From Spodoptera frugiperda (Eukaryota; Arthropoda; Insecta; Lepidoptera; Noctuidae), in contig NC_064234.1 of NCBI RefSeq assembly GCF_023101765.2, forward strand, positions 2,790,001 through 2,854,000: DNA of 64,000 nt. The letters are read 5' to 3'. The position numbers and the translations under genes were made by a program. Positions 36,721-48,576 of this stretch are shown piece by piece (within the stretch, counting starts at the first letter, position 1; the number at the start of each line of letters is the position of its first letter). The notes beneath the pieces are model-generated. The model had not been told where the DNA came from. It worked only from the letters and a program-made list of their open reading frames with translations, and did not search any database.

Positions 36721-37721
36721 TTCACGTCCATCAATGGACACACACTCCCATGTTAGCCCGGATCTCGATTCCTTTCTCCATTGAGATGAGCACAGCATCC
36801 GTTGCACATTGTGAATGGAATGGGTGTGGAATATTTAATGGTTAATTATTACGTGCTCATGTGGGTGTAATCTTCACTCTCGCTAATTTTACTAGCTATT
36901 GATTTTTAATAAATATTTGACTGAGATTTTGTTTTGGAAGCTGTGTTTTTGATGTTTTCCTTATGTTTTTCGTGTTGAGTGAAGCTTCTGAATGTATTGC
37001 TATAATGCTGTGTAGTAAAATCTACACATATATACATACATACTCACGCCTCTCTTACGTGGGTGTAGGCAGAGACTACGACAACAAACTCTTTCGTTTC
37101 ATCAACAGTCATCAGTCTTTTCATGCATGTTCGTCAGTTAAGGGTACTTTTAATTTGGCTCTTCTTCAATATATCGCCAATCTGGTCGCTATATGTCCGC
37201 CTAGGGCGCCCTCTACCGACGGTCCTTTTCATATCCGCATTGTATACTTCTTTCGTAAATCTTAAAATCGATTTAAAAATGCACATAATACCTAAATTCA
37301 CTCACAAATATTGTTCTGTGTGGGAATCGAAACTACAACACGATAATACATAGCCAATCGGTCAGTCATCTGCCAAACGGTCAATCAGGGGATCATTGAA
37401 GGAGGTCATTGTTTACAATAAGATAATGGTGATGATGAAGGTCAAAATCCTAAATCAAGCTCGTGAACATTCCTGAAAGGTTTCAACTCTATTGTAAGTG
37501 GTTTCGTCACAAATAAGTGTACTGTCTAATATTTGCTTAAAGTTGCGTAAACACAGAATGGCCATCATCTACTTTTGTACTAAGAGAGAGAGGTTTAGAT
37601 TTGTTTCGAGAAATGTCTACAATTGTATTTAAAGTGATGATGAAGCAATCAAGAACTGTATTTAGATTAACAAACAAAAAAAATATTGATTTTTATATTC
37701 CAATAACTAGGTTAGTAATGT

Positions 37722-37808
37722 GTCACGTGTATGTGAATTTGTATGTTTGTAAACGCACTCACGACACAGGAGAAAATCCTAGTTGGGGGCAACATGTGAA
37801 AAAAAAGA
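37722..37808 (+). mobile_element. SINE family A, 3' fragment
   Basis: It has only the last third: GTATGTGAATTTGTATGTTTG, ACGACACAGGAGAAAATCC, GGGGCAAC and a short A tail. It is 5'-truncated. Confidence 0.75.
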
Positions 37809-38271
37809 TAAACACCCCTTAGACTCCTATGAGCCTGGTAACCTATTCCTGGTGAAGAATAATTTTTACATTGCATTTTCCTACTTCTACTTACCTCCGA
37901 ACTTTTAAAAGTCGTAAAATATTGTTATGTTATAAAAATCCAATTGCTTGTTATTTGAACAGTTAAGCGGTGAAAGTTTAACACCAAATATTTGTGCAAA
38001 TAAATCCCAATCGCGTGTGTGAGTAGCTGCGGCTCGTCAAATGCGCGTACGCATTATTCAACAGCTGTCAAAGGTTGCAAAGGTCACTGTCGTGAACTTG
38101 GGGACATTGAGCTTGACTCTCATTGGAGGATAATCGTTATGTAGGTACCGTGTGTCATTAATTAATGTCGATGTCATTAATTTTGACATTTTGTTTTGTG
38201 TTTTTGACAGAATAGCTATTTTTTTTTAATGGACAGAAGTTATTTTTGTCTTTTGAATGGAAGTAGAGACT

Positions 38272-38400
38272 GCCTCATTTGTGCAGTGGTTACAAGTGCG
38301 ACTACCGAGCAAGGTGTCTCGGGTTCAATTTCCGGATTGAGCAAAGTATTACTGGGTTTTCTCAAAAAAATTCAGAAGTAGCACGTAACCAAAAAATTAC
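38272..38400 (+). mobile_element. SINE family E, head half
   Basis: It begins GACTGCCTCATTTGTGCAGTGG, has GGGTTCAATTTCCGG and TATTACTGGGTTTTCT, then stops. This is a 3'-truncated copy. Confidence 0.72.
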
Positions 38401-39614
38401 GACAAAATCGACATACATAATGACTTATTTCATTCACAAATATTTAAGTAACGTGTTTCATTTCGTATACAAGAACTACATACATTATTAAAAAGTATAA
38501 TCAAATATATTTGATAACTACATTAAGACAAGATTCCAAATTACGTGTATACTATGTTAATAAATTACTGAGTCCGTTTGTATGTCATTTAGAAAGGATA
38601 TTAATTACATCACATCACGCTTTCAAAACATCACAGTGTAAGCTGAATGGTTTTTATTGTATTAAAAATAGATTAAGTAGGTATTATCACATGTTACAAT
38701 CGTTTAAAGTGGGAAATTATAAGTCTTTTAATGTTATAGGGTCAAGGCGAATTTAATTAAAAATTCCCGTCTTATTGAACTCAGGATTCGTATTCTGCAA
38801 TCACAATGTTTACTAGTAAGTCAATAAAACTAACAATTCGAAGTCAAAGTTAAAGTCTAAATTGTTTATTTCAAATAGACCGGCAAGGTACTTTTGAACG
38901 TCAAAGCAAACATTACAATATTAAAACTAAAATGTCTGGTTGTCAGTCAATCCCTCCTTTCCAGTTAGAAATAAATATTAAGACTAATATCTAAAAAATT
39001 GTCCAAACAGTAAGTATCTAAAATTAATGATATAATTAATTTGCTCAGTTTTTTTTAGGTATGAAAAAAGATTTAGAATATGAATTGAAATGATTTTTAT
39101 ACTATACTTTTGACACTAATCATGAATGTTAAATTACATTCTTTGACTTTAGTAAGGAAAAAAAACATAACCCTCCTTCTGGCGCAGTCGGGTAAAAATA
39201 AACGATGTTTACACACGTTTGGTTATACTAAGACATCCATTCTGAAATGAATAAATATGGGATCCCGTAATGCAAAATGTTTCAAGAAACTCAAAAATGG
39301 AAATACGGTGCTGTAATATTAAATTGTTATATAACATTACGAATAGTTATGAGAAAATGCATCGTCATTGTGAATAGACTCGATGACGGCAAATCACTTT
39401 CTCATCATGATGGTGAGTGACCATCCTATTACCACAATTATACGTTAGTTATGTGCGTATAAAAATAATGTCAGTCTTGTTACTATGCTAGTAAAGTATA
39501 TATCTCAGTGCCTATAAGTAAATGCCACCTTTTGCTAATTGGGTTATTATATAAGTTGTAAAAATGGGGTCATATCTTAGTCGGTATTAAAAAACATTTA
39601 ACACAAATATTTCA

Positions 39615-39808
39615 GACTTTAAATGTTGTCCTACTTTAGGATTTTCTCCTGCGTCGAGGGTACGTTTACAAACATACAATTTTACATGCACATGACACCC
39701 AGGCCCGAAACCACTATCTGTAGATCACACAAAAAATGCTCAATGAGGGAATCGAACCAGCTACAAGTTGCACGGCCGTCAGTTGCCCAGTCACTGAGCC
39801 AATTGAGT
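39615..39808 (-). mobile_element. SINE family A, diverged
   Basis: It runs from the 3' body (TTAGGATTTTCTCCTGCGTC) to a worn head. The B box is mutated (minus strand TGGTTCGATTCCCTC) and the A-box region reads TTGGCTCAGTGACTGGG. Confidence 0.8.
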
Positions 39809-40237
39809 TTATTTTTCAAGAGTAGTTAATGCTAATCATCGATATTGCCAAGTTATATATTTTATCAACTTTAAAACCTCATCCTTCTCCAGGATCCTAA
39901 CCCAAGGATAAAGTTTAGCACCTCGTATACAACAATTACACTCCTGATAAAGTAGATAACACTAGTTTATTCTACAAATTTCTCCATTGACATGCTCGTC
40001 ACAATTTGACAGATGTACCAATTTGTTACAGCCACTTGTAGCCTGTCATTGAAGATGACCGCCCGCTGCTCGACTATATATGTAGATCCGGATAGATCCG
40101 AGTAGATACGAGGTGTGGATTTAGAAAGGCTAATTTTGTGTTACCTACCTTATTAGTCGAGTGGTTGTTAGGTGCCAAGGTTGATGTTGAGATGATGACG
40201 CCTCTGAATCGATCCCCCAAAGTGATCGAAAAAATTT

Positions 40238-40555
40238 TGTTTTTTTTTATTTGATTGGTCGACGTTTGGCTACTATCTGGCCTGGTGGTAAGCGATGCTG
40301 CGGCCTACGATGGAGTACGTCTGCCCACCTTTGTGCTCGGGCCTTGAAGATACCCAGGTTACACCCATTAAGAAATACAGATTCCGGCAAAGACTTCCAC
40401 TCCTTAGCAGTTCGCACAAGAAAATTTCAAGCGCAGCGTTTCATGCGGGTGAGTCGGATACCTACCATGAAGGGGTGGCGCTTCGCCGATTGTCTTGGGC
40501 TTCGATGATGGAAGCGACTAGGAGGAATCAAGTCAAGAAAGGCTAGTAACTCTTT
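40238..40555 (-). repeat. Dispersed LINE-like 3' fragment, family G, longer copy
   Basis: It starts with a T tract, then GGTAAGCGATGCTGCGGCC, ACAGATTCCGGCAAAGACTTC and a GC-richer stretch to GAAGCGACTAGGAGG. Open frames at 40251-40508 and 40295-40546 lie on the opposite strand to the element and are unlikely to be genes. Confidence 0.6.
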
Positions 40556-42600
40556 CAGCTATAGCACTAAACTTGGATGGAATTAAAGCCAGTGTATTAT
40601 GTACAATAGGCTCAGATCCTACTACTTTAAGGTACTACATCAAAAATTTGGTAAAAAAATTAGTACCTATCTGTGAATAATAATTATAATCTTAGGAAAA
40701 CTATGAAAATAACTTACCTCAACACAGGAATCAAACCAGAACTTCTTTTACCTACAGTAATTTGATCGGGATGCCATATTATGCCACACTGCACCGCCTA
40801 CTCATTAGTGACTAAGTATTATTAGGTAAAAAAGAATTAGTTAAAAATGTTTAAACTAGGGGTCAATAAGTCTTAACGCACAGTTAATTCCTTGACACGC
40901 TTCTGAAGCATTAACAAATCGTTTATCCGTATGTGTGTAATTAGCTACAAAACTGCTACACCATTATGCAAATAGCATTATAGTTTGAATGCTCCTTACT
41001 ATTTGTTTATGCGTAATGAATGTAATGATTATCGCAAGTAAGTGTTATGTAGTTTTTAATGTTATGTTATATACATAATGTAACATAACGTCTTTATTGT
41101 TATACTGCTTTAATGCAGGCAAATATGCATTTAGAGCATCTACAACATTTTTTTAGTAAGTTTGAGTCTATTATCGTAACAAATAAATTTGGAAGCTTAA
41201 GTATGAAATAGAACAGTCTACTAATCGAACCTGAGATTTCATGTTCAGCTGTTGCAGTTTTGAGGCGTTAATATAAATGTAAGATTTAATGTGAAACCAA
41301 TTATATTTTAAATAAATTACTTCCTTATAATTTATGGTTTCGAAGCAATCATTTTCAAGGAGGTGAGGAAATATAAATTTGGAGAAATTATAGAGCAAGA
41401 GTCTTCGAAATATAGGTTGTACTTAAAGTGCATCCAATGTTTCAATGTTCACTTCCCAGTTGATGTATAATGTATTTCTTATCTATGGAACTTTATTTTT
41501 TAATAGTTGGTCCATACAAGGATTTTCTCCAGTATCGCGCCAATCATGCAATCATACTTCGATCTGTTGATTGATTTCGATACAAAATAATTATAATGGA
41601 TTAAATTGATATAAAAAATGAACCGTAGTTTAATTTAACTTATTAAAAAAAATGACAACAATCTCATACAAAATTCATAGAACACTAATGTTGTTGAAAT
41701 TTCGAAAAATATATTGCATTTATTTCTAGATAAGAATATATTCTGGTATTGTTTTGCTTGGCCCCTATTAATCGTAGCGTGACGATAGTTAGCAAGTGAA
41801 GTAAACAACACAAAAATAATATTTTGTTTTATTCAACCCAGAAGCTCTAAAGTTTAATGTGATCAAGTAAAAGATTATTTTTATTGATAAAGATATCGTT
41901 TGTAATAATTAATTATCTCGAGGTTTTATTTATCGACAGGATATTATATTAATTATTATCTTATTAATAGTTTTGAGGTCGAGCTAAGTTTGATTTTTGG
42001 ACCGATTGCATCAGTGACATAATTTCGCAAGTGCATCACATTTTAATATATTAATTATTAATGTTATCCTTATTCGAGTATATTATTTTTACATATAGAT
42101 CAGTAATGTTTTTGTGATCACTCATTAACTATATTATACGAAGTTCAACAATACTTAAATTAAGAAACAGATGCACCAATTGATTAAAATACATCAATAT
42201 TTTTCAAAATGATAATAACTTTCAAACGAAGTAACAAGCTAGTTTTTGTTGCTTGTGTAGTTAATTTGAAAAAAAAACTTGATTTTTTTATTATGTCTAC
42301 AAAGAAACTCTAATAAGAAAAGAAGCCAGAAAAATAATTTAAATTATATAATTTGATCCCTAAAAAATTTTTCTTACTAAACTCAGTTAAATCCTTACCA
42401 CACTCATTTTACGACGTCAGAGTAAACTATACCTTAAAAACAAAGAAAATTGGAAAACTGGAGCAAATATCCTTTCTTCACACACATTTAACCTCTATCA
42501 CCAATTACTAAAACCTCACTCACAAAACGAAAAAAATAAAAAATAGTCCATTTGCAACCCGAATTCGTCCTCGGTAGCCTCTGCAAGTAAAGTAAAAGTA
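40556..42600. other. AT-rich DNA upstream of the cuticle gene
   Basis: No second gene is visible in the 2 kb upstream. It holds an old Helitron piece and a possible SINE A scrap at 41510-41560. The last 250 bases are a candidate proximal promoter but contain no site I can name beyond the TATA box. Confidence 0.5.
41755..41875 (-). mobile_element. Old Helitron fragment
   Basis: TGCTTGGCCCCTATTAATCG, AGCGTGACGA, an AACACAAAAATAAT block and CCCAGAAGCTCTAAAG line up loosely with the better Helitron copies in this window. Both ends are lost. Confidence 0.45.
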
Positions 42601-42617
42601 GACGGTCTGATCTCCAG

Positions 42618-42660
42618 TATATAAGCGGATCGGTCGAAACACTGGCATCACACATCAGCG
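42618..42660 (+). promoter_or_regulatory. TATA box and probable start site of the cuticle gene
   Basis: TATATAAG lies at 42618-42625. About 30-40 bases downstream are two initiator-like sequences, GCATCAC near 42645 and ACATCAGC near 42653. Either gives a 5' leader of only about 25-35 bases before the ATG, which is usual for insect cuticle genes. The exact start site cannot be fixed from sequence. Confidence 0.75.
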
Positions 42661-42680
42661 AGCGTTCGAACAAACTAGAC

Positions 42681-43630
42681 ATGGCCAAATACATCGTAAG
42701 TTTCAGTGCAGTGCGTGTGTCAAGTGTTGTGAGGGTGTGAGGGTGTGAGGGAGTGACCACTCCATGTGAAGTGAACTCTACGGTTACATTGCAATCGGTG
42801 ATTTCGGATGTGCAAACCGGATGCCCCCAAGGCCCCAAGGATTTCGTCTCCCAAGTGTTTTGCACCAGTTTCTGGAAAATGAACCACTTAGTTTGTGATC
42901 ATGGAATTTCCGTCCCATTGGAGTGATAGCTTCGAGGCTTCACCATGTGATTGGGGGCAAATTGGGGATAATTTGTGACTTACTTGGTCTTAGGTCATAG
43001 GTTCTTTCAGGATTTAAAAATGTTTGGGATTCGGAGTCTTACAATAATGTTTGTTTACAGGTCGCCCTTGCCCTGCTGGGTTGCGCTATGGCTGAGCCTC
43101 CAGTAGGCTACAGCTACTCCGCTCCCTCATCCTCCATCTCCCTGGGCTCCCTCAGCAGCGGCGGCCATTACCACTCCGTGCCCGTCGGCCACTCCGAAAG
43201 CGAGGGTTACTACGTAGACCCTCATCTCCTCCACAAAATCAAGAACATCCTCTTGTCTGAGGAGATCAAGAACCAGCAGTACTCTGGCGGCAGCGGACAC
43301 GGACATGGACACGGCATCTCTTCCCACTACGGCGCCCCCGCCCCCGTATACGGTGTCCCCAGCCAGAAGGTTGTTGGCATTGAACTCGACCACGTCCAGC
43401 AAGCTATCCAGGTCGCCCAGTACCACCAGGCTGAGGAAGTTTACGCCGGCGGACACGGCGGCTACTACTCCGGTGGTCAGGGTGGATACTCCTCCGGTGG
43501 TCACGGTGGATACTCTTCCGGTGGTCATGGTGGATTCTCCTCCGGCGGTGGCTCCTCTCACTACACCACCATCGGAATCCCCTCTGGATCTTACGGAGTT
43601 CCCTCCGAGTCATACGGTCATCCCCACTAA
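42681..43630 (+). CDS. Secreted glycine-rich cuticular-type protein, two coding exons (42681-42695 and 43061-43630)
   Basis: The joined exons encode 194 residues. Exon 1 supplies MAKYI and ends at a GTAAG donor (42696). Exon 2 starts after TTTGTTTACAG and continues in phase with VALALLGCAMA, giving a signal peptide likely cut after Ala16. An intron inside the signal peptide just after the start codon is typical of insect cuticle protein genes. The mature protein has a Ser-rich start, a charged segment (about residues 55-75, DPHLLHKIKNILLSEE), a short Gly-His run (84-90), a YGAPAPVYGVP stretch (95-105), a non-repetitive segment VVGIELDHVQQAIQVAQYHQ (109-128), four Gly-rich octapeptides (135-166) and a Tyr/Pro end. 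I see no Rebers-Riddiford, Tweedle or chitin-binding type 2 domain, so the fit is the loose glycine-rich class; another secreted structural protein is possible. Codons are GC-ending, unlike the surroundings, suggesting strong expression. The ATG at 43088 would remove the signal peptide, so 42681 is preferred. Confidence 0.9.
42696..43060 (+). other. Intron 1 of the cuticle gene
   Basis: A 365-bp phase-0 intron with a GTAAG donor and a TTTGTTTACAG acceptor. Three perfect copies of the 8-mer TGTGAGGG stand at 42728-42751. In the cuticle genes known from other insects the first intron often carries regulatory sequence; no specific site is claimed here. Confidence 0.88.
43448..43543 (+). repeat. 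Coding tandem repeat, 4 x 24 bp (Gly-rich octapeptide)
   Basis: Four in-frame 24-bp units encode GGHGGYYS, GGQGGYSS, GGHGGYSS and GGHGGFSS. Units 2 to 4 are close at the DNA level, which points to recent expansion by unequal exchange or slippage. Confidence 0.9.
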
Positions 43631-43730
43631 ACGACCCAAATTGTTAGTCATCTCATCTCATTTAATGTAAATCATGTGATCGCATCCTAGATGTTATTAT
43701 GTATTATATTTGTTGTTATAAGTTTCTGTA

Positions 43731-43736
43731 AATAAA
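43731..43736 (+). terminator. Polyadenylation signal of the cuticle gene
   Basis: AATAAA lies 101 bases after the stop codon, in an AT-rich 3' untranslated region. GT-rich sequence follows at about 43750-43762. This implies an mRNA of roughly 0.75 kb. Confidence 0.8.
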
Positions 43737-43799
43737 AACACAATCTATTTTGTACGAGCTGTTCCTTGATTTAATGCCCGAACTTTCACATGCCGAGGT

Positions 43800-46590
43800 A
43801 CGGCGACTGGTACATCTTGCTGCTACAATCGTAAAGCCATATGCGGTTAAACAAAAAAATATATTAATGCGAAACAAAAACATGTTTCGACGCCTTAAAG
43901 AGCAGTAATAGGTCCCTATCGAAAGTCGTTTTCGATAAAATCGAAAGTACTGATGTCAGCGAGCGACTTTATGACATGCGCGTGACGTAATTGACGTGCA
44001 ATTTTATATTAAAGTGGAATTAAGTCGTTTTTTTTTCGACATATTAAGTTACATACTTAGCACCTCACCGGAATGAATCACTGGTGATTTCGCAACCTGT
44101 TGACCGAGATAAGTGAACGTAACAACCTTAAAACCGATGAGGAATTAGAAATTACAGTTCAAAATACCAGATCGTACTTTCGAGGATTAGATAAAAATTT
44201 CGAAACTGGTCATAATACGAGTCATCACGGGTTGCGTCAGAGCGGCCATTTTCACGGAGTTAGCGAATAATTTCGCTCGAGTTGTTAATCCGAATGCACC
44301 ATGCACTTTCTCCTTGCAACCTCGGCTGTTCCGAATCTTGTGAGTGTTACATAATTTACGCATGAGAGGAGGCTGGCCAATGATCTGGTCCTCGCCATCT
44401 GTAGGATCTTGTTTAGGTACTGGCACATCAAATTATTCGGTTACTTAACACTATTCTGTTAATTAACCGCTGTTGTAATATTCAACACACGTACTACGTT
44501 TTTCAACATTTTTGAGTTGTTGTTCTTCAAGATAATTAACATGTTCATCTCCTTTCGTATATTGCCTGCGATTCACTCAAATTGAGTAATGACTTTCTTA
44601 CGAGCGATACGAAAATTAAGCTCCTCGATGTATTTTTTGTTCTTACTTTCTCCAATTTTGCAACAAGTGGTATTGTAATGATATGGTTTTTGCTGTCAGA
44701 GGTCATTTACGTAGTTACCGTGACAGTTCTCAATATGTATGCAAATTGCATGATGTTCGGGAATTATGTTAAATTAAATAATGTGAGTTTGGGGTCTTTT
44801 GTATGTGCACTCGGGGTCATTTTGCTCGGGGTCATGTTCAGTTTTTTTTAATGTAATGTAAACACAGATTATAAAAAAATACTAGTCTATAATTATTAGA
44901 TCAAGAGCATATCAATTATTTTTCAATATTTTTAGTATTTACCTTTTTTATGATGCAAAAGATACAATTTCTTAGCAAATGCATAGACGGACAGACATTA
45001 TGTTGAGCCTTATATTAAACAAAATTCTTATCATGTTTCGAAAATCTGTTTCATCTTGAGAATTCTTTAATACATCATGTTTAAGATAACATTATAAATA
45101 TCTGCACTACAAGGTAATTACATGATAGTAATTAGTCAGTTGGTATCTGCTAATGACTGTGAAAAACATGGGAAAATACATGGTACCTACTATAAAGATA
45201 TACATCAGTAACTAAATTTGATCATAGAATTACTGTTTTGTATGCCTTTTGGCGGAGCATAGGCTGGACCAACCAAATAATAGATTCAAAAAAATAAATA
45301 AAATTTGACCTTTTTTTTTACACAAAAATATCATCATTTCGTCAGCAAATAAAATCATCTTTTTTTTATTATTGTTAGTCTTCTTTGTTAGTCCGTCTTT
45401 TGATGATACAAAGACGAAATCTATCTGGTCAAAGGAAAAGAAAAAAAAAAAGATTGTTTCGAACTAGGTGATTTTAATTATTTGTTGTAGCACGATTTGT
45501 TCGATTTAATAGAAATGGAAATCCTAATAAAAGACATATTATATTCTTAATAATTTTATTTATTTACTACACAGCAACTAAATGAGTAAAAAAAAACATT
45601 AATCTTCTTACTCTTTCAGACAACTGTAATGATTATTATTATATATTATACGGCTATGTATGTATGTGTTATACAATAATCTCAAAAACCAGTGTTACTA
45701 CTATCTAAAGTGGACTGTCAGTCTTTGGCTATTGAGAGTATATTTGTTTAACCATTTATTTAAATGTGTTTAATTATAGCACTAAATATTTCAATTTCTC
45801 TTGTGTAAAAAAATCTTAGATCTCGTGACTCTTATTGGACTAATGTGCTTTTAATAGAGATGTAGAATTTAGTTGATTGAGTCCCAAACACGCATGGGAC
45901 TGAATGAGAGATTTTTATTCTGCAAGATACAGGCTATGTCTAGTTTTGGATTCGGGGATACTTTATAGTTGAATTGTCTCATGGAAGCCTTAGGGTTGGC
46001 GCGAACGGGCCACCGACCACAAGCATCGGTGGTTGTCGCTCGCTTCGGTCACCTTCGTAAGTGTAAGAAGCGAGTGATGTCTGAAAACCGCTACATATTA
46101 TAATCTCTGCTGGTAGTCTTATGGTGGACTCAAACACAGGATTATCTTAGTCGATAATACAATAACGAGTACCATGTTCTTTATAAAAACAAATCTTATT
46201 CTTAGATCTGTAATGATGACTTTAGAGTTGAGTCTTAAAGGCTGCTTTCACGTATCCATAATTTCAGTATGAAAATCGTGAAGAAAATCGAGGAAAACTA
46301 GCATTCAAGAAAAAAATTCGAACCAAGTGTCATTGGATTTTCAAATACACCGCAAAATGTTTTATGGTTCATGGTAACACTGTCTAATTTATAAAAAAAA
46401 GCAAGTAGGTAGTGTAAATTATGTTAACATTTGGTTTAATTTTGACATGCGACTGTGAATTATATTTTAGCATTTGTTTAGTGATGTCAAGGTCTTGAGT
46501 TCGATTCTTGAACAGGACATGAGATATATTTTTTTGGGTCAGACTAGGTTATTCTCAAGGTTATAGAATATGTTTGTACCTGTTAATTGA
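43800..46590. other. DNA downstream of the cuticle gene
   Basis: No convincing gene. It has a CpG-containing patch at 43910-44010, the doubtful frame at 44582 and a probable transposon scrap with a CCACCGA...TCGGTGG stem at 46010-46035. Confidence 0.45.
44582..44851 (+). CDS. Doubtful small ORF, 89 codons, hydrophobic
   Basis: Unrecognised. The peptide has hydrophobic stretches around residues 31-50 and 70-89 and ends at Phe-Phe with no polar tail. It lies about 0.95 kb downstream of the cuticle gene on the same strand. T-rich composition explains the hydrophobicity, and there is no coding-like codon bias, unlike the cuticle gene. Confidence 0.12.
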   Translation: MSNDFLTSDTKIKLLDVFFVLTFSNFATSGIVMIWFLLSEVIYVVTVTVLNMYANCMMFGNYVKLNNVSLGSFVCALGVILLGVMFSFF

Positions 46591-46591
46591 A

Positions 46592-46700
46592 CCACAAATT
46601 GTTGCTTGGGGCCGGGTTGTCATGTGTATGTGAAGTTGTATGTTTGTAATGCACCCACGACACAGGGGAAAGTCCTAGTGTGAGCCAGTGTTACAAAATA
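46592..46700 (+). mobile_element. SINE family A, 3' fragment
   Basis: It starts within the body at CCACAAATTGTTGCTTGGGG and includes GTCATGTGTATGTGAAGTTG and the CACGACACAGGGG end. Confidence 0.75.
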
Positions 46701-47749
46701 TTTATTTCTATTTTTTTTTATAAAATATTTTCATTGCAATTTTTATCAAAGAAAATCTTCATTATTGAGGCAAGCAGTGCTTTATTAAGAATTAGTCTCC
46801 CCAATGACTTCCAGATTGACGAGTTGAAGGTTATCTAACAATTTATTATATCTCTTAGTCTCATAGTAACATTACGTAGGAGAAACCGAAGCGAAGTGTT
46901 AGTAATAAATAAATACGAGTGCATTGTTGATTCTTCACACCAATTATTGAGACAATGAACCTGAATCCAAACAAGAAAAGACAAGTTTTTTGCTTAGATT
47001 ATCTCGTAGATGAAGTCGCTACCACGAGTTTGATTCCGGTAAAGACGAAAGTGTTATTGATACAGATTTCTTTAGTTTCAAGTAAAAATATTTTTGGTGT
47101 AATCTTAAAGCTGTCTGTTTAACCTTTTTATCAGTTTTGTTTTGGGTCAGGTTATATCAATTTTGGATATGTCCAAAACTAGCTATGGCTAGGATTAGTT
47201 TATTGACAATTTAAAGTCACAGTCTTCAAAGTTAAAGTTAAAGTCAAAGTCAGTCTTCAGCTAGGATAGACTAGACGGATCATACGGTTTTGTAACCTAT
47301 GGTTCACGGTATATGGTGTATAACAATACTGCTAATAAAAATCAATAAATTAAATAAGTACATCAATAAAGTAGTTTGCAACGAAATAAAATTCATTACT
47401 GAGTTGTGTTATTGTGTAAAAATTTGCATTGAATAGGTCAAACCAAAGATGGTAGGAGAAAGCTGATCTTGGACTGTGCCCCATTGTTTTCGATGTCCGT
47501 CTTAAGTAATACGTAAATTAAGATATTTAAGTGGGACCTTGTCGAACTCGTTAGTACGACTGGAGAGGGACAGGAACGTAGCTTTGTGTCAACTTCATCG
47601 TATTAAATTATTAAGACCGATACTACTGTTGTAGACCAAGGGTTAGTTGTAGGTGGCCAATTTCTTGAATTTGTTTAGAAAATTCATAGGTATATGGATT
47701 GGAATGTAGAAGGGCCAAGTGGTTAAAAACCTTTTGTATTAGCTATACA

Positions 47750-47965
47750 CTCTATCACGCCTTTTATCTCTGAAAGGGTAGGCGAAGACGCACATTGAGT
47801 CAGGTAATACCACTGTACACCCACTTTTCACCATTTCTGTTATAAATCCCATGTTAAAGGGGTGAGCAATTCTTATTATCTACTATATGAGACCTATACA
47901 ATTGTTTGGGAATTGATATTAATTGCCTCAGTTCGAAAAATACGTGTGTTCCAAATCAGATAACA
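47750..47965 (-). mobile_element. SINE family E, body only
   Basis: It begins ATCACGCCTTTTATCTCTGAAAGGG and includes CACCCACTTTTCACCATT and a GGGGTGAGCAATTC block. The tRNA-like head is lost. Confidence 0.7.
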
Positions 47966-48420
47966 CACTGACCACAAAATAATTTTGCAAAAGGGAAAGG
48001 AAAGGACAAGACCTGGCAGTAAAAAATTACAAAAAATAAAATTATACTTTCATCTTGTTAACCTGTCGGCGACTATGCAACGAAATTCTGGCCAGAAAGT
48101 TAATACAAGTCTTCCCAACGCAAACAATAGGTATTTTGATTATAATCTTTGAAAAATAATACACGGAACTAAGCACTGTCTGACAATGCTTTGAATATTT
48201 AAATAAATTAATGTTAATGAAATGTCCGAATCCTAATAAAGTGTACGTAACTAACTGTTCTTATGTAATACAGTTGCATTTTATAGTATTTACATATTTT
48301 ACGAATTTAATTTATTGTTTTGTTGGCGTCTCTATTGTGTGTTGTTTTTAGTTCCGTCTGGTAGGAAGGAAAGTAGTAATAATAATTACACATGCGTCTA
48401 TTTCTTAAATTAGGATTGAC

Positions 48421-48576
48421 CGTAAATACACATATAATTTCATATACATATAACACCCAGACCCATAACAACAATTTGTGGATCTCACGAAGAATTGCTC
48501 GGTGTGGGAATCGAAATCGAATCCCGCTAACCGTTGCACGACATACGGTCGTCCAGCCACCGCGTCCACCGTGCAT
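48421..48576 (-). mobile_element. SINE family A, 3'-truncated, with a 6-bp duplication near the B box
   Basis: The head (CCACCGCGTCCACCGTGCA on this strand) and the body to about 48430 are recognisable. AATCGA is duplicated next to the B box (AATCGAAATCGAATCCCG), which displaces the promoter. Confidence 0.75.

Noticed and set aside
40251..40546. Overlapping frames of about 85 codons
   Set aside because: They lie in a dispersed LINE-like fragment and run opposite to its tail-defined strand.
41045..41092. AT-rich inverted repeat GTTATGTTAT...ATAACATAAC-type
   Set aside because: Short, imperfect and common by chance in AT-rich DNA.
42488..42865. 125-codon minus-strand frame over the cuticle promoter and exon 1
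   Set aside because: It covers a TATA box and splice donor on the other strand and shows no domain.
43127..43561. 144-codon open frame on the minus strand across the cuticle exon
   Set aside because: It is a shadow of the GC-biased plus-strand exon. The plus frame has a signal peptide, splice sites and a polyadenylation signal.
43305..43670. 121-codon plus-strand frame overlapping the cuticle exon
   Set aside because: Thr/Pro-rich product of reading the Gly-rich repeat in another frame.
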